Made by a program: the position numbers and the translations under genes. 64,000 bases of DNA from Prevotella sp. (GTDB lineage Bacteria; Bacteroidota; Bacteroidia; Bacteroidales; Bacteroidaceae), in contig JAFTQG010000012.1 of assembly GCA_017462915.1 (NCBI GenBank), positions 1 through 64,000 of the forward strand. The letters are read 5' to 3'. Position 1 is the first letter of the stretch. Each line of letters opens with the position of its first letter. Under the pieces are notes generated by a model. That model was not told the origin of the DNA. It was given only the letters and a program-made list of their open reading frames with translations, and searched no databases. Positions 27,078-37,783 of the stretch are shown here, one piece after another.

Positions 27078-27692
27078 TCAGGCAGACACCATCCGCCTGC
27101 GCCATGCATAGTATCCATAGACTGCGATGACAGTGTAGATGGCATACAGCAATGCGCGTGCGTATATACCTTTATATATATAAAGGGCGGAGGAGATGGC
27201 ATCCACCACGAGCCATACCCACCATTGCTCGATATATTTGCGTGAGAGCATCCACAGGCCTGTGATGGAGAGAGCTGTGGTGAAGGCGTCGAGTATCGGC
27301 ACATTGCTGTCTGTGCAAAAGTGGAGAAACGCCCATAGCGCAGCCCACAACACGGCTGTCAGCGGCAGAAGCACCGCCATTACGGATATCGGCGTATGGG
27401 TGATGGTTAAGGCTTTGGCGGCCTTCCCGTCCTGCTGTTGCGACGCAACGCCGTTTCCTGCACGTCGTTTTCTCCATGAGCAGAAGCCGTATATGGCAGC
27501 AAGGAAGTAGTAGAACTCCATGCCGCAGTCGGCATACAGCCCTGCACGGTAGAGCACAATGGTATATATGACGGGCATTATTGCACCGATAATCCACATC
27601 AGGATGTTCTCTTTAAGTTCGAGATACAGATAAAGCAGCCCCAGAACCGTGCCGAGCACATCCATCCAGTTGGTAGCCAGATATTCTGTCAT
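27078..27692 (-). CDS. pnuT: PnuC-family transporter, probably thiamine (PnuT)
   Basis: A 204-residue inner-membrane protein with about seven hydrophobic segments and the PnuC-type WxxG/N-rich layout (DVLGTVLGLLYLYLELKENILMW, then WVWLVVDAISSALYIYKG). Sequence alone would suggest nicotinamide riboside uptake. Its position 6 bp after a TonB receptor behind a TPP riboswitch matches the known omr1-pnuT thiamine-uptake operons of Bacteroidetes, so thiamine is the likelier substrate. No thiamine pyrophosphokinase gene follows. Confidence 0.82.
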   Translation of the reverse strand: MTEYLATNWMDVLGTVLGLLYLYLELKENILMWIIGAIMPVIYTIVLYRAGLYADCGMEFYYFLAAIYGFCSWRKRRAGNGVASQQQDGKAAKALTITHTPISVMAVLLPLTAVLWAALWAFLHFCTDSNVPILDAFTTALSITGLWMLSRKYIEQWWVWLVVDAISSALYIYKGIYARALLYAIYTVIAVYGYYAWRRRMVSA

Positions 27693-27698
27693 CGCTTT

Positions 27699-30068
27699 TT
27701 AGAATCTCAATGTGATGTTGCCCATTACGGTGAATCCTGCCATAGGAATATAGCCTATCTGGTAGTATCTGTTGTCCATCGTATACTTTTCACCAGAAAT
27801 GGCGGAGTATACCCATCCGCCGGCAGCATAGTGGCGGTTGAATATATTGTTGAAATTAAGTCCGAAGACAGCCTCCTTTATGCCGGCGTTCAGCTTTTTC
27901 AGACCAAGAGTGTATCTGAGGCTTATGTCTGTCGCGGAGTAGCATGGGAGTGATCTGTCTGCATTCTCGGAGTTGTCAAGATACTGGCGGCTCACGAAGT
28001 TCGTGTGCCATACACCCTGGAATCCCTTGTAGTGGAAATCTATGAAGCCGTTGAGGATTGTCGACGGAGAGAATGACAGTGTGGAGTGGTCATGATGGAC
28101 GGCATCAAACTGTTCTGTATCCCAGTTTTCCACATACTCGTCAAAGTCGTTTATCCTGTTTCTGCTGAGTGCCGCATTTCCCTCTATGGAGAGCCATGGG
28201 AGAGGAGCGATGCCGGCGCTGAACTCAATGCCCATTCGGTATGAGTCCTTTATGTTTGTCGTCAGATTCTCGCCGATGTCAGACTGCGCTCCTGTCTGCA
28301 CAAACTGGTTGTCGTAGCCCATATAATAAAGGTTGAGGTTGACAGACCATTTCTTTGCCTGATAGCCGTAGCCCAACTCGAAGTCGTTGAGAGTCTCGGC
28401 TTCAGGGGCAGGATATGAGCCGTTGTCTGTAAAGTTGTTGCGCTCCGGTTCGCGGTTGCTGCGTGCGTATGACACGTATGCGTTGTGACCGTCTTTATGG
28501 AAGCTGATGCCGACTTTAGGGTTGAAGAAGTTGTATTTCGCGTTGATGTCGAGCCTTTGGTTTGTGAACGAGCCATCATTGTTCTCGTAGAATTTGTCAT
28601 TGACACCGTCTGTGGTATATTTCACATATCGGTACTGGATGTCGGCGAACGCGTCTAACGCAGGCGTTATATGGTATGTAGCCTTGGCAAAGGCGCTGAA
28701 ATCCGTCTTGTCGGCGTCGGAGTCGTAGTAATGATATTCGCCGTTGGAGTTGAGATAGTAGTCACGTACATCCTTGTCAGCAATGTATGTGAGGTAGCCG
28801 TAGTGGTTGCCGCTGTATTGGCGGACAGCGATATTGCCTATGATGTCCCATTTTGTGTCCTTGTAGTTGGCGTTCATGATTATGCCGTAGAAGTCGTGCG
28901 ACAGACCTTTCTTGCGGACAAAATCCGTGCGCTTTGCGAAACTGTGGTCGGCATCAGGCGTCATCGACAGACCGAACTTGGACAGTTTGTTGTTGTATCT
29001 GAACTCGTCGTAGTATCCGTGGCCATGGGTATAGTGGGCGGTGGCAGAGGTGCTCCACTTGTCGTTTATCTGCCATGCCATGGAGAGGATGTTGTGATTA
29101 TACCAGAAGTTGTCGGTAGTCTTTTCCCACAGTGAGCCGTCAGCCATCTTGTATCGGGATACTTCCCAGCCTCCGTTATTGTCAGGCTCAAAGCTCTCGT
29201 AGAGACTGTTGAACTTCCCGAGCCCGAGGCGGTACATGTCCTTGTAGGTCCTTACCCCGTTGTAGATGTTGAGGCTATAGTCGTCGTTGCCTGCTGTGAC
29301 ACCGCTCCATGCCTGTCCTGTAGACTCGAAACTCCCGATGTTCTTGTAACTGAGCTTGAAGTTCTGCTGCTGGTTGATGAATGTCAGGCCACCGTAGTAA
29401 TTGCCCGACTTACCGTCTGTGCCATGGATGTATCCGTCGGTTGTCGTCTGGTGATAGGCTCCCTCGAGTACGAGATAGTGTCGCGGCAGACGTATGCCTG
29501 TCAGTCCTGTGGAGAATTGCGCGCCCCAGTTCCATGTATTGTATGAGCCGTAGGAGGCGGAGACCTCTGCTGACGGAGCATGTTGCGGGAGAGCTGTCAT
29601 GAGCGAGATGGTTCCTCCGAAAGCTCCGTCACCGTTTGATGACGTTCCTACTCCGCGCTGTATCTGTGCACTGCCGAGAATAGAACCGAAGCTGTTCATG
29701 TTTGCCCAGAAGACACACTGGTCTTCCGGCGAGTTGAGTGCCACGCCGTCAAGTGTGACATTGATTCGCGAGCCAGCCGCGCCTCTTATGCGCATGTAGG
29801 TCGTACCTGTTCCTACACCGTTCTCGCTCCATGCCAGTACGCCCGGTGTACGGGCAAAGAGGAATGGCAGTTCCTGTCCTGTCTTGGAAAATTCCTGAAG
29901 CTGTTGCTTCTTGACATTGGATATGGCAAATGGTGCATCCTTGGATGCACGCACGCCTTTCACCGTGACTTCTCCGAGTTGCTGCACACGGAGAGAATCC
30001 TGGCTCTGTGCCATTGCCATGCCGTCTGTGGCTATGGCAATAATGGCGGTAAAGAAGAATTTCTTCAT
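27699..30068 (-). CDS. TonB-dependent outer-membrane receptor, thiamine uptake (Omr1-like)
   Basis: A 789-residue receptor. Signal peptide at 1-20, a TonB-box-like stretch near residue 30 (LGEVTVKG), a plug domain (about 45-160, with YMRIRGAAGSRINVTLDGVALN), and a 22-strand barrel ending in the terminal aromatic F (NITLRF). There is no carboxypeptidase-like extension. The TPP riboswitch and pnuT partner indicate thiamine or its phosphates as the ligand, imported across the outer membrane when thiamine is scarce. Confidence 0.88.
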   Translation of the reverse strand: MKKFFFTAIIAIATDGMAMAQSQDSLRVQQLGEVTVKGVRASKDAPFAISNVKKQQLQEFSKTGQELPFLFARTPGVLAWSENGVGTGTTYMRIRGAAGSRINVTLDGVALNSPEDQCVFWANMNSFGSILGSAQIQRGVGTSSNGDGAFGGTISLMTALPQHAPSAEVSASYGSYNTWNWGAQFSTGLTGIRLPRHYLVLEGAYHQTTTDGYIHGTDGKSGNYYGGLTFINQQQNFKLSYKNIGSFESTGQAWSGVTAGNDDYSLNIYNGVRTYKDMYRLGLGKFNSLYESFEPDNNGGWEVSRYKMADGSLWEKTTDNFWYNHNILSMAWQINDKWSTSATAHYTHGHGYYDEFRYNNKLSKFGLSMTPDADHSFAKRTDFVRKKGLSHDFYGIIMNANYKDTKWDIIGNIAVRQYSGNHYGYLTYIADKDVRDYYLNSNGEYHYYDSDADKTDFSAFAKATYHITPALDAFADIQYRYVKYTTDGVNDKFYENNDGSFTNQRLDINAKYNFFNPKVGISFHKDGHNAYVSYARSNREPERNNFTDNGSYPAPEAETLNDFELGYGYQAKKWSVNLNLYYMGYDNQFVQTGAQSDIGENLTTNIKDSYRMGIEFSAGIAPLPWLSIEGNAALSRNRINDFDEYVENWDTEQFDAVHHDHSTLSFSPSTILNGFIDFHYKGFQGVWHTNFVSRQYLDNSENADRSLPCYSATDISLRYTLGLKKLNAGIKEAVFGLNFNNIFNRHYAAGGWVYSAISGEKYTMDNRYYQIGYIPMAGFTVMGNITLRF

Positions 30069-30104
30069 CTTTTCGTGTATATAATGATAAGTTGTAAAAG
30101 GGAG

Positions 30105-30192
30105 GGATTAGTGGTTTTGGGTTTTAGGTTTTGGGTTTTAGGTTACCGATAACCCACAACTCACAACTCACAACCGACAACCATCAACCAAC
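30105..30192. repeat. Family A-like repeat in the riboswitch leader (A10)
   Basis: TTTTGGGTTTTAGGTT octamer-like units, then ACCGATAACCCACAACTCACAACTCACAACC. It lies between the TPP aptamer and the receptor start codon, so it forms part of the mRNA leader. Confidence 0.5.
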
Positions 30193-30238
30193 CTGTTTTT
30201 CGCGCTGTCCATCTCATCCGGTTTACAGGAGATGTTCG

Positions 30239-30312
30239 TCTTTCCTACGCTGGCATTACCCAGATCAGGTCGAGGGTTTAATCTCAGCACCACCAAAAAG
30301 TGGGCACCCCTT
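30239..30312 (-). promoter_or_regulatory. TPP riboswitch (THI element)
   Basis: On the minus strand all hallmark blocks occur in order: GGGGTGCCC, GGTGGTGCTGAGA, ACCCTCGACCTGATCTGGG, TAATGCCAGCGTAGGAAA. It binds thiamine pyrophosphate and turns the operon off when thiamine is plentiful. The expression platform is not obvious and contains an A-type repeat. Confidence 0.96.
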
Positions 30313-30336
30313 AAAAAGCACTTTGCTTTTCATCTG

Positions 30337-30367
30337 CAAAGGTACAAAGAATCTTGTTGTTCACAAA
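30337..30367 (-). promoter_or_regulatory. Promoter of the thiamine-uptake operon
   Basis: Minus strand TACCTTTG (30337-30344) and TTTG (30364-30367), 19 bp apart, just before the riboswitch. Confidence 0.75.
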
Positions 30368-30494
30368 ATATTATAAAGAACAATGGCTAAAAGTTAAGAT
30401 TTGTTATGATTAGATGCCGTTATCTTGCCGTTGACGTGGTGATTTACAATGGATTGTATCTGTGTATGAGGTATATCCCGTGCGCATCTGTCTG

Positions 30495-31391
30495 TTATGG
30501 TTTTGCCAATGCCCTTGCCATGCCGAGTGTCAGCACTATCATGCCGCATAAGCCCATTATCGTTATCTGTTCGTCCAGCACGGCGGCTCCGACGAGCATT
30601 GTTACCATCGGTTGCAGATAGACATAGTTAGTACAGTTTACGACTCCCAAGCGACACATCGCCCAGTTCCATAGAAGGTATGCGCCGAAGGAAGCTATAA
30701 GTCCGAGAAACAGTATGTTACACCAGATTACCGATGCATTGTCTCCTGTAAGTTGCGTATACCATGTGTCAGGAGTGGAGGCCATCCAGCGGGTATAGCC
30801 TATATATGGCAATATTGTGGCTATGCCATAGAAGAATATCTTGCGTGTGATAAAATCAGGGCTGTAGCGTCCCATCACTCTGCGCATGAAAAGGGAGTAC
30901 AGTCCCCATGTGATGGCGGCGGAAAAGGCGAGGATGTCACCGACAGGATTGAGATGGAGAATCAACTGTCCGTTGAGGACTACCATGATCATGCCGGCAA
31001 ATGCCACGGCAGAGCCCAGCAGTTGTCGTTTGCTGAGTTGCTTGTCCTTATAGAAGCAAGCCATGAACAATGCGGTAATGAGTGGACATGTGCATACGAG
31101 GATGCAGACCTCGGCGGATGTGGAGAGAGTCAGCGCGATATTTTCCAAGAGGAAATACAATGAACCGCCCATGATGCCGAGCCCGCACATTGTCAGCTCG
31201 TCTTTCCAGTCGTCAGCCCATAGCCTCTTGTGGGACACTATAGCAAGGCATATATAGGCGAGAAGGAAACGCATGAAGAATATCTCCTCGGGTCTGATGC
31301 CGTTATTGAGCAATACCTTGCTGCTTACGAATGTCGTTCCCCATACAGCGGTGACGAGCAAAGCTCCTATATGTCCGTAGATGTCTTTCAC
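30495..31391 (-). CDS. EamA/DMT-family transporter
   Basis: A 298-residue inner-membrane protein with ten hydrophobic segments forming two EamA repeats (about 8-140 and 155-290). The first begins IGALLVTAVWGTTFVSSKVLL, and a Pro-containing helix LQPMVTMLVGAAVLDEQI lies in the second repeat. These carriers export metabolites such as amino acids; substrate unknown. It starts 24 bp past the folC stop on the same strand and is probably its operon partner. The short gap 30368-30494 shows no feature. Confidence 0.85.
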   Translation of the reverse strand: MKDIYGHIGALLVTAVWGTTFVSSKVLLNNGIRPEEIFFMRFLLAYICLAIVSHKRLWADDWKDELTMCGLGIMGGSLYFLLENIALTLSTSAEVCILVCTCPLITALFMACFYKDKQLSKRQLLGSAVAFAGMIMVVLNGQLILHLNPVGDILAFSAAITWGLYSLFMRRVMGRYSPDFITRKIFFYGIATILPYIGYTRWMASTPDTWYTQLTGDNASVIWCNILFLGLIASFGAYLLWNWAMCRLGVVNCTNYVYLQPMVTMLVGAAVLDEQITIMGLCGMIVLTLGMARALAKP

Positions 31392-31415
31392 GGTAAGTCT
31401 GATACAATAGTCTTG

Positions 31416-32687
31416 TTATGAGTGTTTCAGGTATGTCATGAGGTCAGCCACGATATAGCTTGAGCCGCCTATGAATATCATGTCGTCCGCTGTACTGTCG
31501 CCGTATGCTGCGTCGTATGCTTCATGTACGGAAGCGAACGCCGTGCCTCGGAGTGAATGGCGTGCGGCTGCTTCCATCACCTTGCCGGAAGGGATGGCAC
31601 GATGTGTCTCTGCCTGTGTGAAATAGTAGACGGCTTCTTTTGGCAACATCTCCATGACGGTGTTTATGTCCTTGTCGTCTACCATGCCGAATACTATCCG
31701 TAGGGTAGAACTCTCAGGCAAAGAACTGAATGTCTCGCTGATCTGCTGTGCAAGATACTTCCATCCTGCGACATTGTGTCCTGTGTCGCATATCACCAAT
31801 GGTCTGCTGCAGAGAGTCTGCCAACGTCCCATAAGTCCTGTTAGTTCGCAGACGTGTGCCATGGCGTATCTTACTTTTTCTGTGGCGTCACATATTTCTA
31901 TGCCATGCTTTTTCAGCTGGTCTATAAGCAGGGGAACACAGTTCAGGACAGTCTGTCTGTTCTTTTCCTGATAAAGTCCTTTCAGTTCAAAATCGCCGTC
32001 AAATACTATGGCGTTGTCCTCTGCAAAACGAATCGGAGCACCGACGGCTGTAGCCTTATCCTGAAACACCGGGCGTGTCTCGGCTGTTGTCTCGCCGATT
32101 ACGACAGGGACTCCGGACTTGATTATACCAGCCTTTTCCGATGCAATGGCAGCAAGTGTATTACCGAGGAACTGTGTATGGTCGAATGAAATGTTCGTTA
32201 TGACCGACAGTATCGGCGTGATGATGTTTGTGCAGTCAAGCCTTCCGCCAAGGCCGACTTCTATTACAGCAATATCCACGTTGCTTTCACGGAAATATTC
32301 CAATGCCATGGCTGTTGTCAGTTCGAAGAAAGACGGATGCAACGGTTCAAAGAACGCCCTGTTGTCTGCTACCCAGTCTGTTATATACTGCTCGCTTATC
32401 ATTTCTCCATTGACCCTTATCCGTTCACGGAATGTCACAAGATGCGGGGAGGTGTACAGTCCGACTCTCAAGCCTGCCGACTGTAATATTGCCGCAATGG
32501 TATGGCTGCATGAGCCCTTGCCGTTGGTTCCGGCAACATGGATGGTGAGATATTCCTTGTGTGGATGCCCTGCATGTTTGTCCAAGGCCTCTGTAGTGTA
32601 AAGCCCTGGCTTATATGCATCAGCCCCAACCTTTGTGAAGGCTGGGGCTGATGTATATAAATAGTCTATTGTTTCAGAATAGTTCAT
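31416..32687 (-). CDS. folC: Folylpolyglutamate synthase / dihydrofolate synthase
   Basis: A 423-residue Mur-ligase-fold enzyme that adds glutamate to dihydropteroate and folates. ATP-binding block HVAGTNGKGSCSHTIAAIL (about 50-68), omega-loop YTSPHLVTFRERIRVNGE, IEVGLGGRLDCTN, and the C-terminal domain ICDTGHNVAGW with its Asp/His pair. The length fits the bacterial family. Together with folB it gives two folate-synthesis steps in the window, although the genes are not linked. Confidence 0.95.
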   Translation of the reverse strand: MNYSETIDYLYTSAPAFTKVGADAYKPGLYTTEALDKHAGHPHKEYLTIHVAGTNGKGSCSHTIAAILQSAGLRVGLYTSPHLVTFRERIRVNGEMISEQYITDWVADNRAFFEPLHPSFFELTTAMALEYFRESNVDIAVIEVGLGGRLDCTNIITPILSVITNISFDHTQFLGNTLAAIASEKAGIIKSGVPVVIGETTAETRPVFQDKATAVGAPIRFAEDNAIVFDGDFELKGLYQEKNRQTVLNCVPLLIDQLKKHGIEICDATEKVRYAMAHVCELTGLMGRWQTLCSRPLVICDTGHNVAGWKYLAQQISETFSSLPESSTLRIVFGMVDDKDINTVMEMLPKEAVYYFTQAETHRAIPSGKVMEAAARHSLRGTAFASVHEAYDAAYGDSTADDMIFIGGSSYIVADLMTYLKHS

Positions 32688-32764
32688 GTTATAATACTGT
32701 TGTCAATGATACGCGCAACCCGTGCGAAAGTCGTTGCTTTGACGTCTTGATGAGATTCCGGAGA

Positions 32765-33976
32765 TTAGTTGAAGTAGTTGCGGAACTTCTCGAATATCGT
32801 ACGCTTCGTAGAGCTGTCTGCCTTGAAGTTGTCGCTGTTCTTCATCTTCTCCAGAGCATTCTTCTCGTCCTTTGACAAGGTCTTCGGAACGTATATGGAG
32901 ATGTTCAGTACCATGTCGCCTGTGCCGTATCCGTATCCCTGTACCGTAGGAAGACCCTTGCCACGGAGGCGGAGTGTCTTGCCTGGCTGTGTTCCCGGTT
33001 CAATGGTTACGGCAAGTTTCTTGTTGTCAATGGTCGGTACCTCGACCTTGCCACCAAGGGCGGCAGTAGGGAAGTCGAGCAGCAGGTTGTAGCGGATATC
33101 GTTGCCGTCACGTACAAATGTATCGTTAGGCTCTTCCGTTATGAACACCTGTATGTCGCCGTTGACACCATTGTGCGCTCCGGCATTTCCCTTTCCAGGG
33201 ACAGTGACGACCATACCATCCTGTACACCGGCAGGAATCTGAACCTCAACAATCTCCTCGTCCTTTACAAGACCTGTGCCGTGGCAGTAGTTACATTTGT
33301 TCTTTATTACCTTGCCTTCACCCTGACACTCAGGACAAGGGCTCTGGGTCTGCATCATGCCGAAGAGGCTCTGCTGTGAGCGGAGCACATAACCGCTGCC
33401 ATGACATGTGTTACATGTCTCTGGCTGTGAGTTTCCCTCTGCACCAGTGCCTTTACAATGCGGACAGGTGCAGTCCTTGCGCACCTTGAACTTTTTGGTA
33501 ACGCCTGTCGAGACCTCCTGCAGATTGAGCCTGACCTTAAGACGAAGGTCAGAGCCACGGTGTACTTGCTGGCGTCGTCCGCCGCAGCCACCGCCGCAGA
33601 AGCTCTCAAAGCCACCGCCTCCGCCACTGAAGTTGAAGCCGGAACCGAAGACGGAATTGAGGATGTCGTTGATGTCGAATCCGCCAAAGCCACCGCCTCC
33701 GCCAAAGCCACCGCCTCCGCCGAATCCTCCGTCCATATTAGGGCCGTTGAATCCGAACTGGTCATACTGCTGGCGCTTCTGCTCGTCGGAGAGTATGGAA
33801 TAAGCCTCCGCAGCCTCCTTGAACTTGTCTTCAGCCTCCTTTTTCTCTGCGTCACTCTTTCCTGCCTGACGGTCAGGATGATATTTTATAGCCAGTTTCT
33901 TGTAGGCCTTCTTTATTTCATCGGCACTTGCCTGTTTTCCAACGCCAAGCACCTCATAGTAATCTCTTTTTGCCAT
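32765..33976 (-). CDS. dnaJ: Chaperone DnaJ
   Basis: A 403-residue Hsp40. J domain at 1-75 with the HPD motif (KYHPDR, about 32-37). The Gly/Phe-rich linker (75-135) is unusually glycine-rich. The zinc-binding domain has four CxxCxGxG modules ([32 protein letters not shown]), then the substrate-binding C-terminal domains. It stimulates DnaK ATPase and delivers unfolded clients. grpE lies upstream on the same strand, the usual heat-shock pairing. Confidence 0.97.
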   Translation of the reverse strand: MAKRDYYEVLGVGKQASADEIKKAYKKLAIKYHPDRQAGKSDAEKKEAEDKFKEAAEAYSILSDEQKRQQYDQFGFNGPNMDGGFGGGGGFGGGGGFGGFDINDILNSVFGSGFNFSGGGGGFESFCGGGCGGRRQQVHRGSDLRLKVRLNLQEVSTGVTKKFKVRKDCTCPHCKGTGAEGNSQPETCNTCHGSGYVLRSQQSLFGMMQTQSPCPECQGEGKVIKNKCNYCHGTGLVKDEEIVEVQIPAGVQDGMVVTVPGKGNAGAHNGVNGDIQVFITEEPNDTFVRDGNDIRYNLLLDFPTAALGGKVEVPTIDNKKLAVTIEPGTQPGKTLRLRGKGLPTVQGYGYGTGDMVLNISIYVPKTLSKDEKNALEKMKNSDNFKADSSTKRTIFEKFRNYFN

Positions 33977-34049
33977 AGTGGTGTGTTCTGAAAGTTACGT
34001 TTTTACTACCTGTTCTGTGGTGGGGTCTCGTCCGTATCATATCATATCC

Positions 34050-34108
34050 GTCTGCCAAATTGTCTGGCAGACAAGACAAAGTGTCTTTTTGTCAGACGTC
34101 CCGGCGTC
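34050..34108 (-). promoter_or_regulatory. Inverted repeats between grpE and dnaJ
   Basis: GTCTGCCA (34050-34057) pairs with TGGCAGAC (34065-34072), and a further GTCAGAC occurs near 34097-34103. This group of GTCTG/CAGAC sites lies upstream of dnaJ. It is not CIRCE. It might be an operator or an mRNA-processing hairpin. Confidence 0.35.
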
Positions 34109-34142
34109 GTTTCCTGAACCCACCATAATGTCAAAATCCGAA

Positions 34143-34721
34143 CTACTGTCCGACAGCTACCTTGGCATGACGGATGACTTTGCTGTTGAGGGTATATCCT
34201 GTCTGTACACAGTCAATGACCTTGCCTTTCTTGTCGTCACCCATTCCCGGGACAAGAGCGACAGCCTCGTGGAGGTCGGTATTGAAATCTACATCCTGAG
34301 TCTCTATCTTCTCTACACCCATCTTCTTCAGTATGTCGACAAATTTCTTGAAGATGAGTTCCATGCCCTCCTTCACGGCAGTGACATCCTCTGCCGTCTC
34401 GGCCTGCTGCACGGCACGCTCAAAATCGTCAAGTACAGGGAGAATGGCCTTTACGGTCTTCTCTCCACCGTTGAGGATAAGGTCTGCTTTCTCCTTCAGA
34501 GTGCGCTTGCGGAAATTCTCGAACTCAGCCTGCTTGTAAAGCATTTGTGTCTTGAGTTCCTCAATCTGCTCTTCGAGGGTAGGCTCTGCAGGAGTCTCTT
34601 CCTTCTCCTCTTCCTGTCCGCAGTTCTCTGCCTGTGTCTCGTCTATAGTGCTCTCTTCATTTACAGGAGCTTCAACCTCAGGCTGAAGCTCCTCGTTTAT
34701 ATTCTGTTCCTTTTCTTCCAT
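34143..34721 (-). CDS. grpE: Nucleotide exchange factor GrpE
   Basis: A 192-residue cochaperone that releases ADP from DnaK. The start at 34721 (MEEKEQNINEE) gives the usual acidic, disordered N-terminus; a frame from 34826 would add 35 basic residues not expected in the family. A long coiled coil (about 60-105), QAEFENFRKRTLKEKADLI, the four-helix bundle, and the C-terminal beta wing ending RHAKVAVGQ are present. Confidence 0.95.
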   Translation of the reverse strand: MEEKEQNINEELQPEVEAPVNEESTIDETQAENCGQEEEKEETPAEPTLEEQIEELKTQMLYKQAEFENFRKRTLKEKADLILNGGEKTVKAILPVLDDFERAVQQAETAEDVTAVKEGMELIFKKFVDILKKMGVEKIETQDVDFNTDLHEAVALVPGMGDDKKGKVIDCVQTGYTLNSKVIRHAKVAVGQ

Positions 34722-34891
34722 AATGTTTGTTGTGTATTTGGTCTGCCCTGTATTCTTACAAATAGTGTGCCAATCCATGATGCTCTTGCGGAAACGTGTG
34801 AATAATGTGTTTCTTTTTCCCATCATTGTTGTTTAGGACCAAATATTGATGCAAACTCCTATAATATAATAATGTATATATAAGTCAGACA

Positions 34892-36544
<1,653 letters not shown>

Positions 36545-36586
36545 TCATTGACGGGTCTTCCCGTCCTGATAGCGTCGCCTTATGGC

Positions 36587-37627
36587 TTAGTATGCGTTCT
36601 CGAATTCCTTGAGGAACGGAGTATAGTTCTCGGAGAACATGCGGAGATCGCTCACCTGATACTTGAGGTTCGTTATGCGCTCCACGCCGAGGCCGAAGGC
36701 GTATCCCGAATATACAGTGGAGTCGATGCCGCAAAGCTCGAGGACATTAGGGTCTACCATGCCGCATCCGAGAATCTCCACCCATCCGGTATGCTTGCAG
36801 AATCCGCATCCCTTGCCGCCGCAGATATGGCATGAGATATCCATCTCGGCAGAAGGCTCCGTGAACGGGAAGTAAGAAGGGCGGAGGCGGATATTGGTCT
36901 CAGGGCCGAACATCTCGCGTGCGAAAGTCAGCATCACCTGCTTGAGGTCTGTGAAAGAGACGTTCTTGTCTATGTACAGACCCTCTATCTGGTGGAAGAA
37001 GCAGTGTGCGCGTGCCGTGATAGCCTCGTTGCGGAACACTCGTCCCGGACAGATGACACGTATAGGAGGCTGTGAAGCATCCATCACGCGAGCCTGTACG
37101 GAAGATGTGTGTGAGCGGAGCAGGATGTTCTTCGTCACATCATTGAGCCTTGACTGCTCCACGAAGAATGTGTCCTGCATGTCGCGTGCCGGATGGTCGG
37201 CAGCGAAGTTCATCTTGGTGAACACATGCAGGTCGTCCTCTACCTCTGGACCGTCGGCAAGAGTGAAGCCCATGCGCTGGAAGATGTCTATTATCTCGTT
37301 CTTGACGATTGTCAGCGGATGGCGCGAACCGAGCTGGATAGGATATGGAGTGCGTGTCAGGTCTATGGTGTCGTCTCCGCTTTCCTGTACGGCGGTCTGC
37401 TCTTTCAGCTCGTTTATGCGTGCTATGCACATCTGTTTCAACTCATTGATTTTCATGCCGACTTCCTTTTTCTGCTCGGCAGGGACATTGCGGAAATCCT
37501 GCATCAGGAGTGTGATATCGCCTTTCTTGCTCAGATGCTTCACATACAGCTCATCAGTCTCAGCTGCGTTATTGGCAGTCATGTTTGCCACCTCAACTTT
37601 CAGTGCTTCTATTTTCTCGAGTATCAT
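36587..37627 (-). CDS. pheS: Phenylalanyl-tRNA synthetase alpha subunit
   Basis: A 346-residue class II synthetase subunit that charges tRNA-Phe as an alpha2beta2 enzyme. An N-terminal coiled coil (1-90) is followed by the catalytic core: motif 2 (RVFRNEAITARAHCFFHQIEG), the substrate pocket FPFTEPSAEMDI, a small Cys-containing insertion (CHICGGKGCGFCKHTGW) and motif 3 (GYAFGLGVERI). pheT is not adjacent. A minus-strand -7 box precedes it. Confidence 0.96.
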   Translation of the reverse strand: MILEKIEALKVEVANMTANNAAETDELYVKHLSKKGDITLLMQDFRNVPAEQKKEVGMKINELKQMCIARINELKEQTAVQESGDDTIDLTRTPYPIQLGSRHPLTIVKNEIIDIFQRMGFTLADGPEVEDDLHVFTKMNFAADHPARDMQDTFFVEQSRLNDVTKNILLRSHTSSVQARVMDASQPPIRVICPGRVFRNEAITARAHCFFHQIEGLYIDKNVSFTDLKQVMLTFAREMFGPETNIRLRPSYFPFTEPSAEMDISCHICGGKGCGFCKHTGWVEILGCGMVDPNVLELCGIDSTVYSGYAFGLGVERITNLKYQVSDLRMFSENYTPFLKEFENAY

Positions 37628-37657
37628 TTTATGATGTTGTTGTTTTTAATTTGGCTA

Positions 37658-37665
37658 CAAAATTA
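37658..37665 (-). promoter_or_regulatory. -7 box of pheS promoter
   Basis: TAATTTTG on the minus strand, 31 bp before the start codon. No clear -33 box. Confidence 0.45.
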
Positions 37666-37715
37666 ATAATTTTTCTTGTAAAAACGGGAGTGTTGTGAAT
37701 AAAGTTACCTAAAAA

Positions 37716-37747
37716 TTTGATTTTCTCATGAGAGTTGTGTAAATTTG
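37716..37747 (+). promoter_or_regulatory. Promoter of the DUF4348 lipoprotein gene
   Basis: TTTG (37716-37719) and TAAATTTG (37740-37747), 20 bp apart. Confidence 0.6.
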
Positions 37748-37783
37748 CACCAATTTTGTTGAAAACAAGTAAATTTTGCAAAG

